In this document: one piece after another, positions 43,276 through 51,595 of the stretch
Numbering within the stretch: position 1 is the first letter of the stretch
Layout: every line of letters begins with the position of its first letter
Source: Pseudomonas sp. RIT-PI-r
GTDB lineage: Bacteria; Pseudomonadota; Gammaproteobacteria; Pseudomonadales; Pseudomonadaceae
Assembly: GCF_001297015.1 (NCBI RefSeq)
Contig: NZ_LIGE01000037.1
Span: 248,001 to 312,000, forward strand
DNA length: 64,000 nt
Reading direction: 5' to 3'
Notes under the pieces: model-generated
Database searches by the model: none
What the model saw: the letters and a program-made list of their open reading frames with translations, nothing else
Told to the model about the DNA's origin: nothing
Program-made: the position numbers and the translations under genes

Positions 43276-44427
43276 TTACTTGATGGTCAGGGCTTCCAGT
43301 TTGCCGCTGTTGCCATATACATAAATCGTGTCACCCACCACCAGCGGACGGGCACGCAGGCCGTCGCTGTCGATGCGCTCACGGCCGACGAAACGACCGT
43401 CAACCTGACTCAGCAGGTGCAGATAACCTTCCAGGTCACCCACTGCAACATAGCTGGAGAACACTTCCGGAGCCGACAGTTGACGGCGAGCCAGCGAATC
43501 GTTGCTCCACAATGCTGTGGTGGAACGCTCGTCGACGCCTTCAACGGTGCCCGAAGACAGGCTCACGTAAACGCTGCCGAAACCCTGAGCAATACCAGCG
43601 TAGCTCGACGCATCGCGCTGCCAGAGTTGACGACCGCTTTCCAGGTCCAGTGCCGCCACGCGACCCTGATAGCTGGCAACGTACAAAGTACCGCCGGACA
43701 GCAGCAGACCGCCGTCGATGTCGACCACGCGCTCCAGTTCCGAACGACCTTGTGGAATCGCAATGCGTTGTTCCCAGACCGGCACGCCGTTGGAAATGTC
43801 CAGAGCAACCACTTTACCGGTCGACAGGCCAGCCACCGCGAGGCGGTTGGTCACCAGCGGGGCACTGGTGCCACGCAGGGTCAGTACGGCCGGGGTGCTG
43901 TCATACACCCAGCGCTGAGTACCGGTCGATGCATCCAGACCGATCAGACGATCGTCCTGAGTCTGCACAACCACCACGTCACCGTTGTTGGCCGGTGGCG
44001 CGAGGACTTCGCTGTTGACGCGAGCGCGCCACTTCTCTTCACCGTTGCTGGTGTCCAGAGCGACGACTTCACCGCGCAGGGTGCCGATCAGAACCAGACC
44101 GTAACCCACGCCAACGGCGCCGGAGACAGGCAGGTCAAGATCCTGCTTCCATTTCACGTCGCCATTGCCGCGATCCATGGCCATCACCACGCCGGTCACA
44201 TCGGCGGCGTAGATGGTGTCACCGTCGATCGCCGGCACCAGCATGTTGTAGGTTTCGCCCTGACCGTCACCGATCGAACGACTCCACTGCTTGTGCAGAA
44301 CCACTTCTTCTTTGAAGTCGGTCAGTTCAGCCGGTGGCAATTCTTTCTTGCTGTTGCTGCTGCAACCCGCGGCCAGAAGGGCCAGAGCCAGCAATGCTGC
44401 ATGCTTCCAACGGATCACGTCACGCAT
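43276..44427 (-). CDS. bamB: Outer-membrane protein assembly lipoprotein BamB
   Basis: 383-residue lipoprotein of the BAM complex. The signal peptide ends LALLAAGC (Cys22 as lipid anchor). The mature part is an eight-bladed propeller with repeated blades such as VVALDTSNGEEKWRARV, LIGLDASTGTQRWVY and VAALDLESGRQLWQRDA. The start at 44427 gives the correct signal peptide; upstream codons to 44526 lie in the yfgM gene. It overlaps yfgM by eight bases and belongs to the hisS-yfgM-bamB-der run, a conserved order in gammaproteobacteria. Confidence 0.96.
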   Translation of the reverse strand: MRDVIRWKHAALLALALLAAGCSSNSKKELPPAELTDFKEEVVLHKQWSRSIGDGQGETYNMLVPAIDGDTIYAADVTGVVMAMDRGNGDVKWKQDLDLPVSGAVGVGYGLVLIGTLRGEVVALDTSNGEEKWRARVNSEVLAPPANNGDVVVVQTQDDRLIGLDASTGTQRWVYDSTPAVLTLRGTSAPLVTNRLAVAGLSTGKVVALDISNGVPVWEQRIAIPQGRSELERVVDIDGGLLLSGGTLYVASYQGRVAALDLESGRQLWQRDASSYAGIAQGFGSVYVSLSSGTVEGVDERSTTALWSNDSLARRQLSAPEVFSSYVAVGDLEGYLHLLSQVDGRFVGRERIDSDGLRARPLVVGDTIYVYGNSGKLEALTIK

Positions 44428-45061
44428 CCCCTTTGGCCAGGTCGTCGAGCTTGATTTGAAGGCCACCGACCGCCGCTTCATCCGACAGTGCCGCCTTGGC
44501 TTTTTGATACGCCTTGTTCGCGTCATCGGTACGGCCCAACTGCACCAGCAGGTCGCCCTTGAGTTCTTCGCGAGTCGCCAGGAACGCTTTGTCGGCGTCG
44601 CCGTCGAGCAGTTTCAGGGCATCTTCAGCCTTGTTCTGTGCGCCGAGTACCTGCGCCAGACGCTGACGGGCGATTTCGCCCAGCGCCGGGTTGGCCGGTT
44701 TGTCGACGATGGCTTTCAGCTCGGTCGCGGCGTCGTCCAGCTTGCCGCTGTCCACAGCCACTTTGGCCACGAACAGGCTGCCGTACTGCGCATAGGCAGA
44801 ACCGCCGAACTCGCTGTTGAGCTTGCCGGCCAAGTCCGCAACGCGGGCGGCATCAGGCTTGCCGTCAGGCGTCAGCGTGGTTTCCAGCAATTGCTGATAG
44901 AGCACCGAGGCGCCTTGCGACTGGTTGCTCTGGTATTTGTGATATGCCTGCCAGCCGAACACGATGACCAGCGCCAACAGGCCGCCGGTGACCAGAGGTT
45001 TGCCGTTGCGTGTCCACCAGTCTTTCAAATCCGCCAACTGTTCGTCTTCGGTACTCGACAC
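44420..45061 (-). CDS. yfgM: YfgM-family TPR membrane protein
   Basis: 213-residue inner-membrane protein with one helix near the N-terminus (PLVTGGLLALVIVFGWQAYHKY) and a periplasmic part of TPR-like helices (GSLFVAKVAVDSGKLDDAA and GDLLVQLGRTDDANKAYQKA). E. coli YfgM associates with SecYEG and periplasmic chaperones; the same role is likely. Position between hisS and bamB agrees with this assignment. Length is typical. Confidence 0.92.
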   Translation of the reverse strand: MSSTEDEQLADLKDWWTRNGKPLVTGGLLALVIVFGWQAYHKYQSNQSQGASVLYQQLLETTLTPDGKPDAARVADLAGKLNSEFGGSAYAQYGSLFVAKVAVDSGKLDDAATELKAIVDKPANPALGEIARQRLAQVLGAQNKAEDALKLLDGDADKAFLATREELKGDLLVQLGRTDDANKAYQKAKAALSDEAAVGGLQIKLDDLAKGDA

Positions 45062-45102
45062 CCCAATACTCCTTAATCGCTAAATCGGCTGTTTGGACAG
45101 CT

Positions 45103-46392
45103 TCAACCCTGCACGACGCAGGTGGCCAGGTGAGCGGCGAGCGCATCCCAGGCAATGCTTTGTTGTTCGCCCTGGCCACGCAGGGGTTTGAAACCTACCA
45201 CTTGCTGGGCCATTTCGTCGTCACCGAGGATCAGTGCGTACAGCGCACCGCTCTTGTCGGCCTTCTTGAACTGGCTTTTGAAGCTGCCGGCGCCGGCATT
45301 GACTTGCAGGCGCAGGTTTGGAAGTTGATCGCGAACACGTTCTGCCAGGGCCAGACCGGCCAGCTCGGCTTCTTCACCGAAGGCGCAGAGGTAGACATCG
45401 ACCTGACGGGAGATTTCTTCCGGGATCTGCTCCAGGGTTTCGAGCATCAACACCAGACGCTCGATGCCCATGGCGAAACCGACGCCAGTGGTCGGCTTGC
45501 CGCCCATCTGCTCGACCAGACCGTCGTAACGACCGCCGGCGCAGACAGTGCCCTGGGCGCCGAGCTTGTCGGTGACCCATTCGAAAACGGTTTTGCTGTA
45601 GTAATCGAGGCCGCGCACCAGCTTCGGGTTGAGCACGTAAGGGATGCCGACGGCATCCAGACGCGATTTCAAGCCTTCGAAGTGAGCACGGGATTCGTCG
45701 TCGAGGTAGTCGGCCATTTTCGGCGCATCGACCAGCACTGCTTGGGTGTCGGCATTTTTTGTGTCGAGCACGCGCAGCGGGTTGGTTTTCAGGCGACGCT
45801 GGCTGTCTTCGTCGAGCTTGTCGTGGTGCGCCGAGAGGTACTCGACCAGCGCTTCACGGTAGCGACCACGGGACTCGCTGGTGCCGAGGCTGTTGAGTTC
45901 GAGTTTGACCGCATCACGAATGCCCAGCTCGCCCCACAGGCGCCAGGTCATGGTGATCAGCTCGGCGTCGATGTCCGGACCGTCGAGGTTGAACACTTCC
46001 AGACCGATCTGGTGGAACTGGCGATAACGACCTTTCTGCGGACGCTCGTGGCGGAACATCGGGCCGATGTACCAGAGTTTCTGCACCTGGCCACCGCCGG
46101 TAATGCCGTGCTCAAGTACAGCACGCACGCACGCCGCCGTGCCTTCCGGACGCAGGGTCAGGGAGTCGCCGTTGCGGTCTTCGAAGGTATACATCTCTTT
46201 TTCGACGATGTCGGTCACTTCACCGATCGAGCGCTTGAACAGCTCGGTGAACTCGACGATCGGCATGCGGATCTGCTTGTAACCGTAGTTATCCAGCAGA
46301 CGTGCGACAGTGCCTTCGAAATAACGCCACAGGGGGGTCTGTTCGGGCAGGATGTCGTTCATGCCACGAATGGCTTGCAATGACTTGCTCAC
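45103..46392 (-). CDS. hisS: Histidyl-tRNA synthetase
   Basis: 429-residue class II synthetase. It begins KSLQAIRGMNDILPEQTPLW, with motif 2 in MFRHERPQKGRYRQFHQIG and the histidine-specific LVRGLDYYSKTVFEW and GGRYDGLVEQMGG motifs. The anticodon-binding domain occupies the last 90 residues. It lies 37 bases after ispG and 41 before yfgM, all on the minus strand. Length and motifs are normal. Confidence 0.98.
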   Translation of the reverse strand: MSKSLQAIRGMNDILPEQTPLWRYFEGTVARLLDNYGYKQIRMPIVEFTELFKRSIGEVTDIVEKEMYTFEDRNGDSLTLRPEGTAACVRAVLEHGITGGGQVQKLWYIGPMFRHERPQKGRYRQFHQIGLEVFNLDGPDIDAELITMTWRLWGELGIRDAVKLELNSLGTSESRGRYREALVEYLSAHHDKLDEDSQRRLKTNPLRVLDTKNADTQAVLVDAPKMADYLDDESRAHFEGLKSRLDAVGIPYVLNPKLVRGLDYYSKTVFEWVTDKLGAQGTVCAGGRYDGLVEQMGGKPTTGVGFAMGIERLVLMLETLEQIPEEISRQVDVYLCAFGEEAELAGLALAERVRDQLPNLRLQVNAGAGSFKSQFKKADKSGALYALILGDDEMAQQVVGFKPLRGQGEQQSIAWDALAAHLATCVVQG

Positions 46393-46429
46393 TTTAAATC
46401 CTTAAATTCGTTCGGCTCTTCAGTCAGGG

Positions 46430-47539
46430 TCAGCCGCGCGCAATTACGGCAGCGTCAGCTTCGACCTTTTCGGCCGCTTTCTGGCGGATCAGCCTTTCCA
46501 GCTCGTCCACCAGATTGTCATTCGTCAGTTTCTGCGCCGGCTTGCCGTCGATGTAAATCAGGTTTGGCGTGCCGCCGGTCAAGCCGATATGGGCTTCCTT
46601 GGCTTCGCCGGGGCCGTTGACCACGCAACCGATCACCGCGACATCCAGCGGCACCAGCAGGTCTTCAAGGCGCCCTTCCAGCTCGTTCATGGTTTTCACC
46701 ACATCGAAGTTCTGCCGCGAGCAGCTCGGGCAGGCGATGAAGTTGATGCCACGGGAACGCAGATGCAAAGACTTGAGAATGTCGTAACCGACCTTCACTT
46801 CCTCGACCGGATCGGCCGCCAGCGAGATGCGGATAGTATCGCCAATCCCTTCGGCGAGCAGCATACCTAGGCCCACGGCGGATTTCACTGTGCCCGAACG
46901 CAATCCACCGGCTTCGGTGATGCCGAGGTGCAGCGGCTGAACGATTTCTTTCGCCAGCAAGCGGTAGGCTTCGACGGCCATGAACACGTCGGAAGCCTTC
47001 ACGCTGACCTTGAAGTCCTGGAAATTCAGGCGTTCGAGGTGTTCAACGTGGCGCAAAGCAGATTCGACCAGCGCCGCTGGCGTCGGCTCGCCGTATTTCT
47101 TCTGCAGGTCTTTTTCCAGCGAACCGGCGTTGACGCCGATGCGGATCGGAATCCCGCGATCACGGGCAGCATCGACCACGGCGCGCACGCGGTCTTCACG
47201 ACCGATGTTGCCCGGGTTGATACGCAGGCAATCCACACCCAGCTCAGCGACTCGCAAAGCAATCTTGTAGTCGAAGTGGATGTCGGCAACCAGCGGCACC
47301 TTGACCAGTTGCTTGATTTTGCCGAACGCCTCGGCGGCGTCCATGTCCGGCACCGAAACGCGGACGATATCGACGCCAGCGGCTTCCAGACGATTGATTT
47401 GCGCAACGGTGGCGGCAACGTCATTGGTGTCGCTGTTGGTCATGCTCTGCACCGCGATCGGCGCATCGCCGCCCACCGGTACGTTGCCGACCCAGATCTT
47501 GCGCGAAACGCGACGTTTGATTGGAGATTCGCCGTGCAT
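46430..47539 (-). CDS. ispG: 4-hydroxy-3-methylbut-2-en-1-yl diphosphate synthase IspG
   Basis: 369-residue iron-sulfur enzyme of the MEP isoprenoid pathway. The TIM barrel begins RKIWVGNVPVGGDAPIAVQS. The C-terminal domain carries the 4Fe-4S ligands in IACPSCSRQNFD and VIGCVVNGPGEA, and the sequence GLTGGTPNLIYIDGKP is conserved. The gene starts three bases after rodZ ends and is probably co-transcribed with it; the pairing rodZ-ispG-hisS is the usual order. Confidence 0.98.
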   Translation of the reverse strand: MHGESPIKRRVSRKIWVGNVPVGGDAPIAVQSMTNSDTNDVAATVAQINRLEAAGVDIVRVSVPDMDAAEAFGKIKQLVKVPLVADIHFDYKIALRVAELGVDCLRINPGNIGREDRVRAVVDAARDRGIPIRIGVNAGSLEKDLQKKYGEPTPAALVESALRHVEHLERLNFQDFKVSVKASDVFMAVEAYRLLAKEIVQPLHLGITEAGGLRSGTVKSAVGLGMLLAEGIGDTIRISLAADPVEEVKVGYDILKSLHLRSRGINFIACPSCSRQNFDVVKTMNELEGRLEDLLVPLDVAVIGCVVNGPGEAKEAHIGLTGGTPNLIYIDGKPAQKLTNDNLVDELERLIRQKAAEKVEADAAVIARG

Positions 47540-47542
47540 GAC

Positions 47543-48580
47543 TTATTGACCCAACTTCAGGCGAGCAGTCTCGCCACTGGTGAACGGAGCGATATCGACC
47601 GGTTGGCCGTTGTAGCTGACCTGCGCGGCACGGGCTACACCCAGACGCACGTTAAGCGGCGGCTTGCCGGAAACGCTGACGCTATCGCCTTTATGCTTGA
47701 GACCACTGAAGATCACTTTGCCACGACCGTCGGTCACTTGTGCCCAGCAATCGGCGCTGAACTGCAGTTGTACCTGACCATCGCCAGCCACTGGTGCGAC
47801 CGTTTCTGCGGGGGCTGCCGGGGCAGCAGGAACAACCGGAGCGGTAACGGTCGGCGCTGGAGTGGCCGGCACGTTTGGCGCTGGGGTAGCCGGAGTAGCA
47901 ACAACCGGTGCCGGCGTATGAACCGGGGCGGTCGGCGTTGCAGCCGGAGCAGTTGGAGTGGTTGCCGGAGCAGCGCCTTCGGCACCGGTCGATTCAGCCG
48001 TGGTTTCGGACTGAGGCAACGCCAGTGTCGTCGAAGTGTCAGCCTGATTTTCCTCGACTGCCTGGTCTTCCGGCTCATCGATCGGGTGAATCTGGGTCGT
48101 ACCGTCGGCACCTTCGACTTCAACGTGCTCAGGCGCCAGAGACGTCAGGTCCTTGGTGCGCAGCGAGGTCTGATCCTGCCACCAGACGAAACCACCGCCG
48201 ATGACCGCAATCAGCAACAACAGGCTGACGATCCGCAAAATGGTGTGGGAGACCCGCACCGGCTCTTCGATACGGCCGAGGGCGTGAACATTGCTGCCTT
48301 GGGAATCGGTACCGGTGGATTGGTCGAACTGCTGAACCAGAACGGTCTGGTCCATGCCGAGCAATTTGGCATAGGCGCGAATATAACCGCGAGCGAAGGT
48401 ATGCCCCGGCAGCTTGTCGAAAGCGCCGGCTTCAAGATTGCTCAGGGAAGTCACGGTGAGGTTGAGCTTGAGGGCCACTTCGGCCAGCGACCAGCCATTG
48501 CTTTCGCGGGCCTGGCGCAGGGTCTCACCGGGGTTAACGCGATTCGCTGCTACAACTTCGGGATGCGCCGCTTTCATCAT
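47543..48580 (-). CDS. rodZ: Cytoskeletal protein RodZ
   Basis: 345-residue membrane protein linking MreB to cell-wall synthesis. An N-terminal Cro-type HTH (GETLRQARESNGWSLAEVAL to about residue 85) is followed by a membrane helix (ILRIVSLLLLIAVIGGGFVW, about 110-130). A long Pro/Ala/Thr-rich stretch (about 185-260) then leads to a C-terminal beta domain (VQLQFSADCWAQVTDGRGKV). The low-complexity linker is longer than in E. coli but usual for pseudomonads. Its start overlaps the pilW stop by ATGA. Confidence 0.95.
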   Translation of the reverse strand: MMKAAHPEVVAANRVNPGETLRQARESNGWSLAEVALKLNLTVTSLSNLEAGAFDKLPGHTFARGYIRAYAKLLGMDQTVLVQQFDQSTGTDSQGSNVHALGRIEEPVRVSHTILRIVSLLLLIAVIGGGFVWWQDQTSLRTKDLTSLAPEHVEVEGADGTTQIHPIDEPEDQAVEENQADTSTTLALPQSETTAESTGAEGAAPATTPTAPAATPTAPVHTPAPVVATPATPAPNVPATPAPTVTAPVVPAAPAAPAETVAPVAGDGQVQLQFSADCWAQVTDGRGKVIFSGLKHKGDSVSVSGKPPLNVRLGVARAAQVSYNGQPVDIAPFTSGETARLKLGQ

Positions 48581-49335
48581 TGCTCCGACAGGTATTGCTG
48601 ATATTCCGGCGTACCGGGATAGAGTCGTTTTAATTGCAGGCCATAACTGGCGGCCTTGTCGCGATCTTCAAACACTTTTGCCAGCCGAACGCCGAGCAAT
48701 AGACTACGTGCATTTTGTTCGGTGAGCAGGCTGAAACGGTCGTAATAGTCACGCGCGGGCACATAATGCCTGTCTTCGTAGGACAACTCAGCCATTTCCA
48801 GCAATGCGCGCGGTTGTTGACGGTTCAAACGCAGGGCCTTTTCCAGCTGTTGCTGCGCCAGATCACGCTGACCGAGCTTCGCGGCCGTCATGCCGAGGTT
48901 CTCGAACACACGCGAACGCTCAGGATACAGGGTATCGGCGGCGGCCTGTTCAAAACGCTCGTAGGCTTCTTTATAACGCTGTTGTTCGTAGAGAAAACTG
49001 CCGTAGTTGTTGAGGATGCGCGCATCGGCGGGACGGGAGGACAAAGCCTTGCGGAAGTGTTCGTCGGCCAGTTCCGGCTCCATTTCGGACTGAAACACCA
49101 GCCCGAGGGCCGCGTTGGCGTCAGGATCGGAACCGTCGATCTCCAGCGCCTTCTTCAGCGGCACCTTGGCCCGCTCGCTCATGCCTTGCTGCAAGTATCC
49201 CAGCCCCAGCTGCACGTAGGCAGCCCGCGCTTCATCGCGGCCCTTGCTGGTCTTCATCGGGTTGTAGTCACCCGACAGGACACAACCAGCACACAGGCTG
49301 GCCAACAGCAACAGCAGCGCAAAGCGCAGGGACAT
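48577..49335 (-). CDS. pilW: Type IV pilus biogenesis/stability protein PilW (PilF-like)
   Basis: 252-residue outer-membrane lipoprotein with a lipobox LASLCAGC (Cys18) and about six TPR motifs, for example AAYVQLGLGYLQQGMSERAK and ILNNYGSFLYEQQRYKEAYE. In Pseudomonas this pilotin helps the PilQ secretin reach and assemble in the outer membrane. It lies between rlmN and rodZ, its usual place. No other pilus gene is near. Confidence 0.93.
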   Translation of the reverse strand: MSLRFALLLLLASLCAGCVLSGDYNPMKTSKGRDEARAAYVQLGLGYLQQGMSERAKVPLKKALEIDGSDPDANAALGLVFQSEMEPELADEHFRKALSSRPADARILNNYGSFLYEQQRYKEAYERFEQAAADTLYPERSRVFENLGMTAAKLGQRDLAQQQLEKALRLNRQQPRALLEMAELSYEDRHYVPARDYYDRFSLLTEQNARSLLLGVRLAKVFEDRDKAASYGLQLKRLYPGTPEYQQYLSEQ

Positions 49336-49347
49336 AGAGATCCTCTC

Positions 49348-50496
49348 TTAGTTAGTGTTCGCGGCGTTCTGTGCCAGATCGCTGTCGGCGCTCAACTCAC
49401 GCACGGCGATATAACGTTCGCTGCGACGGGTGCGATCCAGCACCTGCCCTACCAATTGACCACATGCAGCGTCGATGTCTTCACCACGGGTGGTGCGGAC
49501 AGTGACGTTGAAACCGGCCTGATGCAACTGATCCTGGAAACGACGGATCGCGTTGTTGCTCGGGCGCTCGTACCCGGAATGCGGGAACGGGTTGAACGGA
49601 ATCAGGTTGATCTTGCACGGAATATTCTTCAGTAGCTCGATCATCTCAACGGCGTGTTCAACTTTATCGTTGATGTCCTTGAGCAAGGTGTACTCGATGG
49701 TCAGCACGCGTTTTTCGCCCAGGGACGACATGTAGCGCTGGCACGACTCGAGCAGCATCTTAAGCGGATATTTCTTGTTGATCGGCACCAATTGGTTACG
49801 CAATGCGTCATTCGGTGCGTGCAGGGACAACGCCAGGGACACGTCGATGTGCTTGGCCAGCTCATCGATCATCGGCACCACGCCCGAAGTGGACAGGGTC
49901 ACGCGGCGCTTGGAGATCCCGTAGCCGAGGTCATCCATCATCAGATGCATGGCGGCGACGACGTTGTCGAAGTTCAGCAGTGGCTCACCCATGCCCATCA
50001 TCACCACGTTGGTGATGGCACGGTCGACGGTTGCCGGGACACTGCCGAAAGATTTGTTGGCAATCCACACCTGACCGATGACTTCGGCGGCGGTGAGGTT
50101 GCTATTGAAGCCTTGCTTGCCGGTGGAGCAGAAACTGCAATCCAGGGCACAGCCTGCCTGGGACGAAACGCACAATGTGCCGCGCTTGCCCTGGGGAATG
50201 TACACGGTCTCGACGCAGCTGCCGGACGCCACGCGCACCACCCATTTACGGGTGCCGTCGCTGGAGATGTCCTCGCTGACCACTTCCGGACCACGGACCT
50301 CAGCAATAACCTTGAGCTTGTCGCGCAAGGCCTTGCTGACGTTCGTCATGGCGTCGAAATCATCGACACCAAAGTGGTGAATCCATTTCATTACCTGACC
50401 GGCACGGAAACGCTTCTCCCCGATTGAGTCGAAGAATTTTTCCATTTCCTGTTGAGTCAGACCCAGCAGGTTGGTTTTTACAGTCGATGTAGTCAT
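49348..50496 (-). CDS. rlmN: Dual-specificity 23S rRNA/tRNA adenine-C2 methyltransferase RlmN
   Basis: 382-residue radical SAM enzyme that methylates A2503 of 23S rRNA and A37 of some tRNAs. The cluster motif is CALDCSFCSTGKQGF (CxxxCxxC). The GMGEPLLNFDNV motif and the C-terminal TVRTTRGEDIDAACGQL, with the catalytic Cys, are intact. It follows ndk by 28 bases and precedes pilW by 12 bases on the minus strand. Confidence 0.97.
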   Translation of the reverse strand: MTTSTVKTNLLGLTQQEMEKFFDSIGEKRFRAGQVMKWIHHFGVDDFDAMTNVSKALRDKLKVIAEVRGPEVVSEDISSDGTRKWVVRVASGSCVETVYIPQGKRGTLCVSSQAGCALDCSFCSTGKQGFNSNLTAAEVIGQVWIANKSFGSVPATVDRAITNVVMMGMGEPLLNFDNVVAAMHLMMDDLGYGISKRRVTLSTSGVVPMIDELAKHIDVSLALSLHAPNDALRNQLVPINKKYPLKMLLESCQRYMSSLGEKRVLTIEYTLLKDINDKVEHAVEMIELLKNIPCKINLIPFNPFPHSGYERPSNNAIRRFQDQLHQAGFNVTVRTTRGEDIDAACGQLVGQVLDRTRRSERYIAVRELSADSDLAQNAANTN

Positions 50497-50524
50497 GGAT
50501 TCACCTTCACTCTTAAGCCAATGC

Positions 50525-50950
50525 TTAGCGAGTGGTTACTTCAGTAGCTGCGAAGAAGTACGAGATTTCACGAGCAGCTGCGGCTTCGGAGTCCGAACCG
50601 TGAACAGCGTTGGCGTCGATGGAATCAGCGAAGTCAGCGCGGATGGTGCCGGCAGCAGCTTCTTTAGGGTTGGTAGCGCCCATCAGCTCACGGTTCAGAG
50701 CGATAGCGTTTTCGCCTTCCAGAACCTGAACAACAACAGGACCGGAGATCATGAAAGCAACCAGGTCGCCGAAGAAACCACGAGCGCTGTGCTCAGCGTA
50801 GAAGCCTTCAGCTTCGGCTTTGGACAGTTGCTTCAGTTTCGAAGCTACAACGCGCAGGCCGGCTTTTTCGAAACGAGTGGTGATTTCGCCGATGACGTTT
50901 TTTGCAACAGCGTCAGGCTTGATGATGGAGAAAGTGCGTTGAACAGCCAT
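50525..50950 (-). CDS. ndk: Nucleoside diphosphate kinase
   Basis: 141-residue enzyme that transfers phosphate between nucleoside di- and triphosphates. It begins AVQRTFSIIKPDAVAKNVIG and has the phospho-histidine in NAVHGSDS (His117). Codon use differs from that of its neighbours (many GCT, GAA and AAC codons), as in highly expressed genes. A terminator separates it from the ISC operon upstream. Confidence 0.98.
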   Translation of the reverse strand: MAVQRTFSIIKPDAVAKNVIGEITTRFEKAGLRVVASKLKQLSKAEAEGFYAEHSARGFFGDLVAFMISGPVVVQVLEGENAIALNRELMGATNPKEAAAGTIRADFADSIDANAVHGSDSEAAAAREISYFFAATEVTTR

Positions 50951-50979
50951 GGTGTAACTCCAGAAACGGTAATTTGCGA

Positions 50980-51009
50980 AAAATTAAACCCGCGAATTAT
51001 ACGCGGGTT
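50980..51009 (-). terminator. Terminator of the isc operon
   Basis: Stem AACCCGCG/CGCGGGTT with a seven-base AT loop; on the minus strand it is followed by TAATTTTT. It lies after iscX and before ndk. Confidence 0.75.
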
Positions 51010-51038
51010 CTTGGGTATTGCCTAACCTGCGAGGACGA

Positions 51039-51239
51039 TCAGTCCAATTCTTCAGCCCAGAGCGTCTGAACCGCTTCCAACACCTTCTCGCCAACACGAC
51101 CAGAGGTATTGTCAAAATCCGGCAGCTCTTTGATCCATTGCTGCAGATCGACGAAATTGACAGAAAACGGGTCTACGCCCGGCTTGGCCTCGGCCAACTC
51201 TTCTGCAATACGTTGAACATCATTCCAACCGTAGCTCAT
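51039..51239 (-). CDS. iscX: Fe-S assembly protein IscX
   Basis: 66-residue acidic protein (SYGWNDVQRIAEELAEAKPG, then DPFSVNFVDLQQWIKELPDF). It is the last gene of the ISC operon and, in E. coli, modulates IscS as an iron-binding adaptor. Full family length; 14 bases separate it from fdx. Confidence 0.96.
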   Translation of the reverse strand: MSYGWNDVQRIAEELAEAKPGVDPFSVNFVDLQQWIKELPDFDNTSGRVGEKVLEAVQTLWAEELD

Positions 51240-51253
51240 GACAGTCTTACCAG

Positions 51254-51595
51254 TCAGTGCGGCGCTTCGGCCGCATGGTTAAGCGAATATTTCGGAATCT
51301 CGACGGTGATGTCTTCTTCACCAACGATAGCCTGGCAAGCCAGACGAGATTGCGCTTCCAGACCCCAGGCACGATCAAGGAAGTCTTCTTCCAGCTCGTC
51401 AGCCTCCTCCATCGAGTCGAAACCCTCACGGATGATGCAGTGACAAGTGGTGCAAGCACACACGCCGCCGCAAGCACTTTCCATCTCGATGTGGTGTTCG
51501 TGGGCCAGTTCGAGAATCGAAGTGCCAGGCGCAGCGTCGACCACCATACCCTCAGGGCAGAACTTCTCGTGGGGCAGAAAAATGACCTGCGGCAT
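51254..51595 (-). CDS. fdx: ISC-system 2Fe-2S ferredoxin
   Basis: 113-residue adrenodoxin-type ferredoxin that supplies electrons for cluster assembly. Ligands are Cys42, Cys48 and Cys51 in SACGGVCACTTC and Cys87 in RLACQAIVG. Its ATG shares one base with the hscA stop (TGATG), so translation is coupled. Confidence 0.97.
   Translation of the reverse strand: MPQVIFLPHEKFCPEGMVVDAAPGTSILELAHEHHIEMESACGGVCACTTCHCIIREGFDSMEEADELEEDFLDRAWGLEAQSRLACQAIVGEEDITVEIPKYSLNHAAEAPH

Noticed and set aside
41631..43283. A 550-codon plus-strand frame across der
   Set aside because: Antisense shadow of an intact essential GTPase gene.
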